The notes under the pieces: model-generated
The model's input: the letters and a program-made list of their open reading frames with translations, nothing else
What the model was told of the DNA's origin: nothing
The model's database searches: none
Program-made: the position numbers and the translations under genes
Assembly: GCF_009811415.1 (NCBI RefSeq)
Contig: NZ_BLIG01000045.1
Coordinates: 1-32,685, forward strand
Origin: Alteromonas sp. KUL106
GTDB lineage: Bacteria; Pseudomonadota; Gammaproteobacteria; Enterobacterales; Alteromonadaceae
Reading direction: 5' to 3'
DNA length: 32,685 nucleotides
Shown here: in pieces, positions 16,891-24,174 of the stretch
Layout of the letters: every line of letters begins with the position of its first letter
How positions within the stretch are numbered: position 1 is the stretch's first letter

Positions 16891-17883
16891 TTATCCTTGA
16901 TTGAGAAGTTCTGATATTTCAATTAAAGCAGCGTTTGCTCGAGAAATATAGTTAGCCATAACTAAAGAGTGATTAGCTAACATACCAAAGCCGCTGCCAT
17001 TTAAAATCATCGGACTGAATACAGACTGTTGTGTTGCTTCCAGTTCACGAATGATTTGCTGAAGACTTACTAAGGCGTTCTTATCTTCCAGCACATCGTT
17101 AAACTCAATTTCTACTGCTTTAAGAAAATGCAGCAAAGCCCATGTAGCACCGCGTGCTTCATAGAAATTGTCGTCTAATTTCCACCAGCTAGTTTGAACA
17201 ACCCGTTGGTTGGCACTAGGAGTAGATTGTTTCGCGTTAGCATCGCCTGCCAAATCTGTATTAACTCTCGCAGATCCTACGCTGGCACTAAGTCTTTGTG
17301 AATAGCTACCTAATCGTTTTTCAACCTGCTTCAACCACTCACGTAAGTTATCGGCGCGGGTGTAGAACTGACTGTCTGAATTGCGTGTATTCGCCAGCTC
17401 ATCTCGATACTTTTTAAGAAGTTCAATGCCTTCTGCATAGCTCGATTCAGAAGAAGGTAAAGCCCAACTTTTATGATCCATATTAAATTTAGGGTGCGCT
17501 TTAGTCAGGTATGGGTTTTCAATTGATTGAGATTGAGAGCGGCTAAAGTCTTTACGCATAGAAAGTGCTAAATCACGCACCATTTCTAATGCACCAAATT
17601 CCCAAGCAGGCATATTATCTAAGAAGACACTGGGTGGGATAACATCATTAGAAATGTATCCACCAGGCTTGTTGAGGAGTGTTTCAGACACATCAATCAT
17701 CGTGGTTGTTAATGTGTAACCCGCAATGTTTGTTGGGTTCTCAACCGGTGAATTTTGCTCTAAGCGTTCTCTGACATCAAACGTATCCGGGGATAAACTC
17801 CAATACCACCCGATTAGCCAGAAAAGTAAAACTATCACCACAGCGACAATCGCTATCCGTTTTGAGTTAATAGATTGTCTCAT
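16891..17883 (-). CDS. DUF2333 family membrane-anchored protein
   Basis: A 330-residue protein with one N-terminal membrane helix (about residues 10-29, IAIVAVVIVLLFWLIGWYW) and a long, helical, mostly polar remainder, probably periplasmic. The pattern matches the DUF2333 family (about 330 residues), which has no assigned function. I prefer the ATG at 17883, with AAGGAAGG on the minus strand at 17902-17895, 11 bases upstream. An in-frame TTG at 17913 would add ten residues but would place that ribosome binding site inside the gene. It is the first gene of a two-gene operon with the outer-membrane barrel, so the two may work together in the envelope. Confidence 0.85.
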   Translation of the reverse strand: MRQSINSKRIAIVAVVIVLLFWLIGWYWSLSPDTFDVRERLEQNSPVENPTNIAGYTLTTTMIDVSETLLNKPGGYISNDVIPPSVFLDNMPAWEFGALEMVRDLALSMRKDFSRSQSQSIENPYLTKAHPKFNMDHKSWALPSSESSYAEGIELLKKYRDELANTRNSDSQFYTRADNLREWLKQVEKRLGSYSQRLSASVGSARVNTDLAGDANAKQSTPSANQRVVQTSWWKLDDNFYEARGATWALLHFLKAVEIEFNDVLEDKNALVSLQQIIRELEATQQSVFSPMILNGSGFGMLANHSLVMANYISRANAALIEISELLNQG

Positions 17884-18039
17884 ATAAACACCAACCTTCC
17901 TTTTAAATAACAAATAGCCGACAGTGGTCAGCTATTTGAAACTATTAATAATATGTGAAAAATGCGAAACCTTTATGACGGTTATCCATATAACACCACC
18001 ATTTACTACGTTAACACAATTTAAATTTATTTATGTTAG

Positions 18040-18402
18040 TTATAACGTATGTTGCATGTTCCGCTCATTTTGTTGCTTATACGCTGCAGAGTTTCTATTT
18101 TTCAACGCATATAGTGCTACAACGATGAGTATTATTGGCCAAAACGCGCTTACCCCCATAACCAAAAGCGCCAAAAAGCCTGCACCTAATGCGAGAAGGA
18201 TAGTGCCTATCACACTCACGGCAACAACGAAACCTACGATGGCGAGCGCCACACCAATAAGTGATAACACGGCTACATTCTCCCAAGGGCTCAAAAGTTC
18301 ATCTGACATGATTAAGTGCATACCCAACCAACTATCGACTACACTGCCCAGACAGTTAATCAGAACGATGGCAATTACCAGAGCAATGAGAAAGTTTTTC
18401 AT
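18040..18402 (-). CDS. Small membrane protein of the psp operon
   Basis: A 120-residue protein with three or four hydrophobic segments (about 3-20, 43-60, 60-82, 82-100) and a short polar, Gln/Asn-rich C-terminal tail that should be cytoplasmic. Its ATG overlaps the pspC stop as TAATG, so translation is coupled to pspC. It is not PspB, which is shorter with one helix and a coiled coil, and I do not recognise the family. Genomic position makes it a likely membrane partner of PspA/PspC. The ATG at 18402 is chosen over upstream in-frame starts because those lie inside pspC. Confidence 0.8.
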   Translation of the reverse strand: MKNFLIALVIAIVLINCLGSVVDSWLGMHLIMSDELLSPWENVAVLSLIGVALAIVGFVVAVSVIGTILLALGAGFLALLVMGVSAFWPIILIVVALYALKNRNSAAYKQQNERNMQHTL

Positions 18403-18602
18403 TACACTAATCTCGGCAACAAGATAACCGCAGCCACGTAAGCCACTAGCGTAATGGGAGTTGCAATAAACAACCCCGCTACTGCCGCTGCTCTTACCCA
18501 TACTGCATCTATATCAAAATAACGTGCAACACCTGCACACACACCTGAAATGATTCCAGAATCAAGGTCTCTATAAATTCGTTTTTGTGATGGTATTTTC
18601 AT
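18402..18602 (-). CDS. pspC: PspC-domain envelope stress protein
   Basis: A 66-residue protein made only of the PspC domain: a basic N-terminus, the signature GVCAGVARYFDIDAVWVR (20-37), then a hydrophobic hairpin (about 38-63) in the inner membrane. E. coli PspC is longer (119 residues), with a C-terminal periplasmic part missing here. PspC proteins recruit or release PspA at the membrane. Three in-frame starts lie close together; the ATG at 18602 is best, with GGAG on the minus strand at 18612-18609, six bases upstream. It lies between pspA and a third membrane gene. Confidence 0.88.
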   Translation of the reverse strand: MKIPSQKRIYRDLDSGIISGVCAGVARYFDIDAVWVRAAAVAGLFIATPITLVAYVAAVILLPRLV

Positions 18603-18656
18603 CATCTTCTCCAACAATGCTTACTTTCGATATTTACAATATGGGGGGCCTTACTC

Positions 18657-18676
18657 AAGGTCGCTTACGCGACCTT
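18657..18676. repeat. Perfect 8-bp hairpin with the pspA stop codon in its loop
   Basis: AAGGTCGC (18657-18664) is exactly mirrored by GCGACCTT (18669-18676). The four-base loop holds the pspA TAA stop. On the minus strand there is no U-run afterwards, so it is more likely an mRNA stabiliser or partial attenuator between pspA and pspC than a full terminator. Confidence 0.75.
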
Positions 18677-19333
18677 TTTCTTCTTAAGCTCTGCCAGTTC
18701 CTTTTCTATCGCTTCGTCTGCTTCCATGGCATCAAACTCAGCTTGCAGTGACGCCGCTTCTGTAGACTTAGTTAAGTCGTAAGAATCGACTTGCGCTTCT
18801 AAATGCTCAATACGTTGCTCGTAACTTTCAAAACGCATCATCGCATCGTCAATTTTGCCTTCATGATCAGCTTGCTTAACTTTAAGTCGGGTTTGCGCCG
18901 AATGTTTGCGTTGAACCAACGTTTTCTGCTTCGCTTTGGCTTCCGCTAACTTGCTGTTCAACCGGGCCGTGTCGCCTTGAATCTTCTCAATGCTTTCCGC
19001 TAAGTGAGCATCCTGTTCTTCAAGTGAGCTTAGCTTGGCTACATATTTTTGCTTTTCAATTAGCGCTGCTTTCGCCAATGACTCTTTATCATTGTTCATC
19101 GCTATTTGTGCTTTGTGCTGCCAACCTTCAATCTCTTTATTTGCCGCAGCCATATGACGCGCTAACGTTTTACGCTGTGCAATAAAGCGAGCTGCATCGG
19201 TGCGAACCTCAACTAGAGTTTCTTCCATCTCTTGAATAATCAAACGAATGATTTTTTCAGGATCTTCTGCCTTGTCGAGTATTGAATTGATGTTTGCTTG
19301 AACAATGTCGTTAATACGTGAAAACATACCCAT
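18665..19333 (-). CDS. pspA: Phage shock protein A (PspA/IM30 family)
   Basis: PspA is a peripheral inner-membrane ESCRT-III-like protein that stabilises damaged membranes and, in enterobacteria, inhibits the activator PspF. From the ATG at 19333 the protein is 222 residues, the same as E. coli PspA. It begins MGMFSRINDIVQANINSILD, the usual amphipathic helix, and continues as long coiled-coil helices with AEDPEKIIRLIIQEME near 22-37. The start has GGAG on the minus strand eight bases upstream; an in-frame extension to 19447 is rejected because it runs through the promoter. It is the first gene of pspA-pspC-membrane protein, and a sigma-54-like promoter lies upstream. No pspB or pspF is in the window. 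Confidence 0.96.
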   Translation of the reverse strand: MGMFSRINDIVQANINSILDKAEDPEKIIRLIIQEMEETLVEVRTDAARFIAQRKTLARHMAAANKEIEGWQHKAQIAMNNDKESLAKAALIEKQKYVAKLSSLEEQDAHLAESIEKIQGDTARLNSKLAEAKAKQKTLVQRKHSAQTRLKVKQADHEGKIDDAMMRFESYEQRIEHLEAQVDSYDLTKSTEAASLQAEFDAMEADEAIEKELAELKKKKVA

Positions 19334-19435
19334 GATTATTTCTCCATTAAAGATAGTGTGTTGGTTTCCAGCATGCATTCCGTCAAACTCGCTTCTGGTC
19401 ACCGCTGACTGAGTTCTTATCAACACAATGTGTAT

Positions 19436-19451
19436 TACAATGACCATGCCA
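19436..19451 (-). promoter_or_regulatory. Sigma-54-like promoter of the psp operon
   Basis: The minus strand reads TGGCATGGTCATTGTA (19451 to 19436), compared with the sigma-54 consensus TGGCAyr-N4-TTGCw. The -24 GG is intact and the -12 box is TTGT instead of TTGC; as I recall, the E. coli pspA promoter has the same TTGT variant. The predicted start near 19425 gives a leader of about 90 bases. The whole gap 19334-19662 holds only this element, a possible activator site and the next gene's terminator. Confidence 0.65.
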
Positions 19452-19552
19452 TTTATTTAAGCATATGATTTTTCTAAATATTATTAAGTTTTCACTATTT
19501 TATGACTTGGTGAATTTACGAGCAGACTCATAAATTAGCGTATTTAACCAAC

Positions 19553-19568
19553 TCAATTGTTAAATTGA
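19553..19568. promoter_or_regulatory. Possible activator (PspF-type) site upstream of psp
   Basis: TCAATT-GTTA-AATTGA is a perfect six-base dyad about 130 bases upstream of the predicted psp transcription start, within the range used by sigma-54 enhancer-binding proteins. I cannot match it to a known PspF consensus. Confidence 0.25.
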
Positions 19569-19618
19569 CCACTTGCGGTTTTCACCGTCGAAAATCTGCT
19601 TTTAGCGTAAAATGCGCA

Positions 19619-19643
19619 TAAAAAAAGCGCCCGTAGGCGCTTT
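19619..19643 (-). terminator. Intrinsic terminator of the small secreted-protein gene
   Basis: GCGCC (19627-19631) and GGCGC (19636-19640), extended by AAA/TTT, form a stem. The A-run at 19620-19626 gives a U-run on the minus strand. Confidence 0.8.
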
Positions 19644-19662
19644 GTTCGTTGCTGGTTTAGAA

Positions 19663-19947
19663 TTAATCGGCATCTTTTTCTGCACTGTCTTCTGTTGACT
19701 CAACAACAACCAGATCAGTAACACTCACCTTTCCACTTCCTCGAACTTCTTGAGGACTTAACTCAAAGTGATACGTGGCGTTGGCCACAGCTTGATATAC
19801 ATCAGTTTTTAATTCTTGTGTTGTTGTGGCCACTGCGTTTGACACTACATTCGTTAAAAATGTCTGAAGCACTGACTCTTCTGCATTTGCTACGCTGCTT
19901 GCCATGCTTGCTGTCAGTATTGTTGCTGCGATTAATGAAGTTTTCAT
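19663..19947 (-). CDS. Small secreted protein of unknown function
   Basis: A 94-residue protein with a signal peptide (MKTSLIAATILTASMASSVANA, cleavage after about residue 22). The mature part is short, Thr/Val-rich and then acidic, ending EDSAEKDAD. It contains no cysteine. It has its own terminator and no operon partner; the psp promoter lies just downstream. I do not recognise the family. Confidence 0.7.
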   Translation of the reverse strand: MKTSLIAATILTASMASSVANAEESVLQTFLTNVVSNAVATTTQELKTDVYQAVANATYHFELSPQEVRGSGKVSVTDLVVVESTEDSAEKDAD

Positions 19948-20066
19948 AATATCCCTCTAAATTTAGCCAGTGCAACAACACGTTGTCGTTGCGATAGTTA
20001 GGGGATTGCGAGAGCTGTGCCAAGTCATTAAAAACAACTTAAACACTTGATATGTAAATAATTAAA

Positions 20067-20093
20067 CAAAAAGCCCGCAGGAACGCGAGCTTT
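20067..20093 (-). terminator. Intrinsic terminator of dusA
   Basis: AAAGCCCGC (20070-20078, within an A-run) pairs with GCGAGCTTT (20085-20093) with one mismatch. On the minus strand the stem is followed by a U-run. It lies about 47 bases past the dusA stop. Confidence 0.7.
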
Positions 20094-20139
20094 GGTGGAA
20101 TTGAACAAATATTAAACTTTAGTCAAAATCACTAAATTG

Positions 20140-21162
20140 TTAGCCTTTTTGACTATTGTGCTCAGCGACTTCTCTCTGTGCACTCTCTACCGCGTCAAGT
20201 GCATTTAAAAGCAGATTAGGATCAGGGCTTTTTCCCGTACCATTTTGACTTAAGTATCTACGCCAAATACGCCCACCGGCTTGACCTTGGTAAAGCCCTA
20301 AAATATGACGCGCGGCATGCCACGGCTTAAAGTACGGATCGTCCTGGCGCTCTATGTATTGCTGCATTTGAAGCACTATCTCACGTCTTGACAGACTCTG
20401 CGCGTTAGCATCATCAAATATGTCCCTATCAACGGTCGCCATAATGTAAGGGTTACTGTATACCTCGCGCCCTACCATCACGCCATCGACACTTTGTAGT
20501 TGCTGTTGCGTTTCTGCAAGCGTTTTTATACCGCCGTTAATACTGATTGATAATTCAGGGCGAGCTTCTTTAAGCTTATGAACTCTAGGATAGTTTAACG
20601 GCGGAATTTCACGGTTCTCTTTTGGACTTAGACCTTGCAACCATGCCTTTCTTGCATGAACGATGAAGGTATCGCATCCAGCATCAGCGACAGTGTCAAT
20701 AAAGCGGGCAAAGTCTTCATCTTCATCCATGTCGTCAATACCAATTCGGCACTTAACCGTAACGGGAATATCTACAGCTGCCTGCATGGCTTTCACACAG
20801 CTTGCCACAACGTCAGGTTGCGCCATCAAGCATGCGCCAAAACTACCGTTTTTCACTCTGTCACTGGGGCAGCCTACGTTTATGTTTACCTCATCGTAAC
20901 CGCGCGCTTGTGATAACTCGGCACACTTGGCCATATCAGACGGATCACTGCCGCCCAGCTGTACAGCCACAGGATGTTCTTCTTGGTTGTAACCAAGATA
21001 ATCGCCTTTGCCGTAGATGATTGCTCCTGTTGTCACCATTTCCGTATAGAGGAGTGTGTGCTTGGACATTAATCGTAAAAAGTAGCGACAATGGCGATCT
21101 GTCCAATCCAGCATTGGAGCGACAGAGAATCTGCGGTCAAGAGTTTGAACAGTAGTATTCAA
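20140..21162 (-). CDS. dusA: tRNA-dihydrouridine(20/20a) synthase DusA
   Basis: DusA is an FMN enzyme that uses NADPH to reduce uridine to dihydrouridine at positions 20 and 20a of the tRNA D-loop. The 340 residues fit the DusA branch. RFSVAPMLDWTDRHCRYFLR (11-30) is the DusA hallmark, the catalytic Cys is C98 in NVGCPS, and KCRIG and the INGGI phosphate-binding loop follow. It is monocistronic, and its start abuts a long dyad-rich intergenic region. The ribosome binding site is weak. Confidence 0.96.
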   Translation of the reverse strand: MNTTVQTLDRRFSVAPMLDWTDRHCRYFLRLMSKHTLLYTEMVTTGAIIYGKGDYLGYNQEEHPVAVQLGGSDPSDMAKCAELSQARGYDEVNINVGCPSDRVKNGSFGACLMAQPDVVASCVKAMQAAVDIPVTVKCRIGIDDMDEDEDFARFIDTVADAGCDTFIVHARKAWLQGLSPKENREIPPLNYPRVHKLKEARPELSISINGGIKTLAETQQQLQSVDGVMVGREVYSNPYIMATVDRDIFDDANAQSLSRREIVLQMQQYIERQDDPYFKPWHAARHILGLYQGQAGGRIWRRYLSQNGTGKSPDPNLLLNALDAVESAQREVAEHNSQKG

Positions 21163-21253
21163 TTTAAGCCCATGTTTTATTTAGATAATATTTAACTTCT
21201 TGAGTAAATACCAAATGCGGTATTTATCCCTTTATTTCCTTATTTTCACTGTA

Positions 21254-21286
21254 TTGGGGCCCAAAAAGAGTCTTTTTGGGGCCCAA
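21254..21286. repeat. 33-bp near-perfect palindrome
   Basis: Arms 21254-21269 and 21271-21286 mirror each other at 15 of 16 positions around a central G. Each arm contains a TTGGGGCCCAA block, so the block is also present as a direct repeat. A short T-run follows on the plus strand, but no plus-strand gene lies upstream, so a terminator role is not obvious. It lies about 90 bases upstream of the dusA start. Confidence 0.75.
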
Positions 21287-21442
21287 GTTTTTAGGCGGAA
21301 AATAAGATGGCGTAGTATAGCATCACTAAGACGACGAGAAAAAATATCAATGTCTATCAGGTGAGAGTAAGGTTTAGATGAAATAAGATCAGGCCTTCTT
21401 TTGCGTTTTCTAAGGCGGTATGGACGCAAGATGAGAATGACA

Positions 21443-21495
21443 TTGCCGCTGAGCTAATCGTTCCGTTGCGAATAGCCTTGCCGTTGAGTCAATCG
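21443..21495 (+). repeat. Imperfect 18-base direct repeat, 35-base period
   Basis: TTGCCGCTGAGCTAATCG (21443-21460) and TTGCCGTTGAGTCAATCG (21478-21495) agree at 15 of 18 positions. No gene is present here. The spacing of about three and a half helical turns could suit a DNA-binding protein, but nothing more can be said. Confidence 0.55.
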
Positions 21496-21581
21496 GAGGA
21501 ACCACGGAAATACGTACATTTCACTTAACGCCTTTAAGGGTGGCTCCGGTCATGCGCCGTGAGGGTAATACACAATAAGGG

Positions 21582-21633
21582 TTTGCACACGGCCCGCTTA
21601 GTAATGTAAAGCGGGCGACATAACATGTGCAAA
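21582..21633. repeat. Nested two-stem hairpin in the 678-base gap
   Basis: An outer stem, TTTGCACA (21582-21589) with TGTGCAAA (21626-21633), encloses an inner stem, GCCCGCTT (21592-21599) with AAGCGGGC (21609-21616), separated by an uneven internal loop. Both stems are perfect. No U-run follows on either strand. The gap 21163-21840 has no convincing gene; with the two repeats above, it could encode a structured RNA. Confidence 0.65.
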
Positions 21634-21731
21634 AAAGCCTAAGAAAGTTAAGAACAACTTACTGAAACATCAGCGCTTTTTGTCGCATTATTACTACATT
21701 TATACGTTTAGCGTATTTCAAAGTTGGTAAA

Positions 21732-21759
21732 TTGAGGCTATTGTATGGACAAATATAGA
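21732..21759 (+). promoter_or_regulatory. Possible promoter of the GTPase/OmpA operon
   Basis: TTGAGG (21732-21737), a 16-base spacer and TATAGA (21754-21759) form a fair sigma-70 pair 81 bases before the first start codon of the operon. Confidence 0.4.
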
Positions 21760-21840
21760 AAATAAATAACAAAGCTAAGTATGTGATAGCCGTTTTTTGC
21801 ATACCTAATGCAAGTAAACTGGGTCTATCGGAGATATTTT

Positions 21841-22392
21841 ATGGCGGACAACAAGCAGAAGGACCAGCAAGTGCAAAACAGTACTGAAACTGAGAGCGCC
21901 CCTCAACCAGCAGATGAACTTGCTCAACTCAGAGAAATACTGTTTGGCCAAACAAACCGCGCTTTCCGCGCAGATCTGTCTGCGCTAGAGTCACGAGTTA
22001 ACGATAGCTTCACGAAGCTAAATGTACACCTTGATAATCAGTTCAACGATATCCGCAAACTTATCGACGAGCAGATACGTGAACTGTCTAACCAGCTAGC
22101 TAACGCGAACGACAGTCACAGTAATGTTCAAGAGCAACTCCAAAACACCACTGATAAGCTACAAAGTGAGTTGGAAATGGCTGAAGCGGCGGCAAAAAAT
22201 GACAACGAAGCACTAGAAGCCCACGTGGTGAAAGAGTTGGAGTCGTTAGATAGCCTATTTAGTAAACGTCACCAAGAACTGTTAGAAAAACTTCAGCAGG
22301 TAACCCGTGACCTTTCCGAAAGTAAAACAGATAGAAAAACGCTGGCAAATTTACTTTCTACTATGGCCACTAATCTCGCAACCGATCATTAA
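21841..22392 (+). CDS. Coiled-coil protein, first gene of the GTPase/OmpA/c-di-GMP operon
   Basis: A 183-residue soluble, acidic protein. Residues 1-25 are polar and probably disordered. Residues 30-46 (LREILFGQTNRAFRADL) form a short motif shared with the next gene's product. Residues about 47-165 are long heptad-rich helices, predicted coiled coil. A conserved-looking tail, DRKTLANLLSTMA, lies at 164-176. No signal peptide, so it should be cytoplasmic. The ATG at 21841 is chosen because GGAGA (21830-21834) is six bases upstream; an in-frame start at 21808 has no such site. It is separated from the next gene only by tandem stops. Role unknown; scaffold or regulator of the membrane partner is inferred. 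Confidence 0.8.
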   Translation: MADNKQKDQQVQNSTETESAPQPADELAQLREILFGQTNRAFRADLSALESRVNDSFTKLNVHLDNQFNDIRKLIDEQIRELSNQLANANDSHSNVQEQLQNTTDKLQSELEMAEAAAKNDNEALEAHVVKELESLDSLFSKRHQELLEKLQQVTRDLSESKTDRKTLANLLSTMATNLATDH

Positions 22393-22395
22393 TAA

Positions 22396-24159
22396 ATGAC
22401 TGACAAGGTGCCGCCGTCTGAGTTTACGGACGATTCTCTGGAAAAAGTAAGAGAATTACTTATTGGGCGGGACAACACATTTGTTCGGGAAAAGTTAGAT
22501 CACGACGCAAAAGGGGTTGTGAGTAACGTCGTATCTGAAGCTTTGTTGGAGCGAGAGTCGAAAGACGGTTCGGTAAATAAAGTCCTCGTTCCCCTTGTTG
22601 AAAAGTCATTACATCGCTCTATTGAAGCGAACAGCGAAAAAATTGTTGGTACACTTTATCCACTTGTTGGCGCTCTTGTAAGAAAGGCGGTTTCCGCTTT
22701 TCTGGTAGAATTTGTAGAGCGTACCAACGCACTCATCGAAAACAGTTTAAGTCCAAAAAGTATTGCTTGGCGCTTCAAAGCCTGGCAATCAGGGGTAAAG
22801 TATTCCGAGTACGTTGCGTCACAAATTTACCAGTACCAAGTTCAGCAGCTTCTTGTCATCCATCGAGAGACCGGCACGCTACTTCACAGTATCTCTGCAG
22901 ACCCGGATAAGCAAAAAGATGCCGATCTCATTTCCTCTATGCTAGTGGCGATTAATGATTTCGTTGCCGATGCTTTTGGCGTCAATGGCAATGAATCAGA
23001 AAACGAATTGGGTGAGATTAAAACCGAAGATTTCACTCTGCTCATTAAAATTGGGCCGCAAGCACTTCTCGTTGCCGCCGTCACAGGAAGTATCCCACCA
23101 GAAATCCGTGGAAAACTTCAGCAAGCGCTGGAAGATTTTCACAGGTTTTATCAGCAACCGCTTATCAATTACGATGGTGACAATGCAGCATTTGCAGGGT
23201 GCGAGACCCTACTTGCCGACTGCTTAGTGAGTGAAAAAAAAGAAGGCGAAGGAAAGAAAGCAAAACGGTTCATTGGCGCATTAGTCTTGTTCATCGCCCT
23301 CATTGGGTTAGGTATTCTTTCTTTCATGCGATTATCCCTCAGCATTTTGAAGAGCGATTTGCATGAACTTCCTTTCCCGCCCGGCGTCATCATTACTGAT
23401 ACTTACATCTCTAATGGCAAAGTACACGCCAAGATTCTAAGAGATCCCGCCGCTGACGATATTGAGAGTTGGTTTAAAGACCATGGTATCGACCCCAACC
23501 GTGTGGTAGTTATTGAGGAGCCGTTTGTTTCACTTAAGACGAGCATAGTCGAGCGCAAACTCGAAAAACTTATTCGTAATTATCCGTTGAGCGAACAAGA
23601 AACGCTTTCGCTTAACTCAGCAAACGGAAGTAAATGGATTATCTCGGGTGATGTCTTTGCCGCTACTGCCATGCGCCTCAATCAACAGATAAATAACCTT
23701 CCGGGTATTTCAAGTACAGACATTGATATCAGCTCACTCAATGTAAAAGCAGAGTATCAGTTGGATAGTTCAGCGCTGCAAAAAGTAGCCCTTACGCAAT
23801 TGGTTAATAAAGTTTCTTCACAAAGTGTACTTTTTGCTACTAACCAAGATGCGCTTTCTGAAGTACAGTTAGCAACGTTGGAAGGATTGGCAAATGATGT
23901 AAAACAGCTCCTATCTGTGGCTAAAAAGACAAACACAGTGGTTAGCATTGTTGTGATGGGTGCCAGCGATAATTCTGGTTCTAGTGCACGAAATCGTGAA
24001 CTGAGCCAAAAAAGAGCCGAAAATGTTGTGAATTCATTAATTTCGCTTGGTGTTGAAAGTAGTATTCTTATACCCGTAAGTTTAGGAGAGCTGCCGTTGC
24101 AAAATCCATCAATGGGACGTTCGGTTATGTTAAACGTATTAGTATCCAGTGCACTGTAG
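22396..24159 (+). CDS. Single-span membrane protein with OmpA-type peptidoglycan-binding domain
   Basis: A 587-residue protein with an unusual layout. Residues 1-288 are cytoplasmic and largely helical, beginning with VRELLIGRDNTFVREKL (18-34), the motif shared with the upstream protein. A basic stretch (KKAKR) leads into one membrane helix at about 292-311. The periplasmic part includes a BON-like alternating region (about 330-455) and an OmpA C-terminal domain (about 470-585). In that domain D525 and R540 have the same 15-residue spacing as the OmpA residues that bind diaminopimelate (D271/R286), so peptidoglycan binding is likely. There is no clear Shine-Dalgarno sequence; the ATG follows the upstream TAA-TAA directly, suggesting coupling. 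The arrangement lets a cytoplasmic partner act on a cell-wall-anchored protein. Confidence 0.88.
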   Translation: MTDKVPPSEFTDDSLEKVRELLIGRDNTFVREKLDHDAKGVVSNVVSEALLERESKDGSVNKVLVPLVEKSLHRSIEANSEKIVGTLYPLVGALVRKAVSAFLVEFVERTNALIENSLSPKSIAWRFKAWQSGVKYSEYVASQIYQYQVQQLLVIHRETGTLLHSISADPDKQKDADLISSMLVAINDFVADAFGVNGNESENELGEIKTEDFTLLIKIGPQALLVAAVTGSIPPEIRGKLQQALEDFHRFYQQPLINYDGDNAAFAGCETLLADCLVSEKKEGEGKKAKRFIGALVLFIALIGLGILSFMRLSLSILKSDLHELPFPPGVIITDTYISNGKVHAKILRDPAADDIESWFKDHGIDPNRVVVIEEPFVSLKTSIVERKLEKLIRNYPLSEQETLSLNSANGSKWIISGDVFAATAMRLNQQINNLPGISSTDIDISSLNVKAEYQLDSSALQKVALTQLVNKVSSQSVLFATNQDALSEVQLATLEGLANDVKQLLSVAKKTNTVVSIVVMGASDNSGSSARNRELSQKRAENVVNSLISLGVESSILIPVSLGELPLQNPSMGRSVMLNVLVSSAL

Positions 24160-24174
24160 TAAGGAAATATCTCA

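Noticed and set aside
17924..18427. A 167-codon plus-strand reading frame
   Set aside because: It is antisense to the psp-operon membrane protein, and the Thr/Ala/Ile-rich composition is typical of a complement of hydrophobic coding sequence.
21232..21429. A 65-codon minus-strand reading frame in the intergenic region
   Set aside because: It crosses the 33-base palindrome, has no ribosome binding site, and its product is very basic and low in complexity with no recognisable family.
21582..21633. Nested hairpin read as a transcription terminator
   Set aside because: Neither strand has a U-run after it and no gene ends nearby.
21518..21659. Possible integron attC-like site (ACTTAAC near 21518 and GTTAAGA near 21653)
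   Set aside because: The right core does not fully fit GTTRRRY, the inner sites do not pair, and there is no integrase or cassette array.
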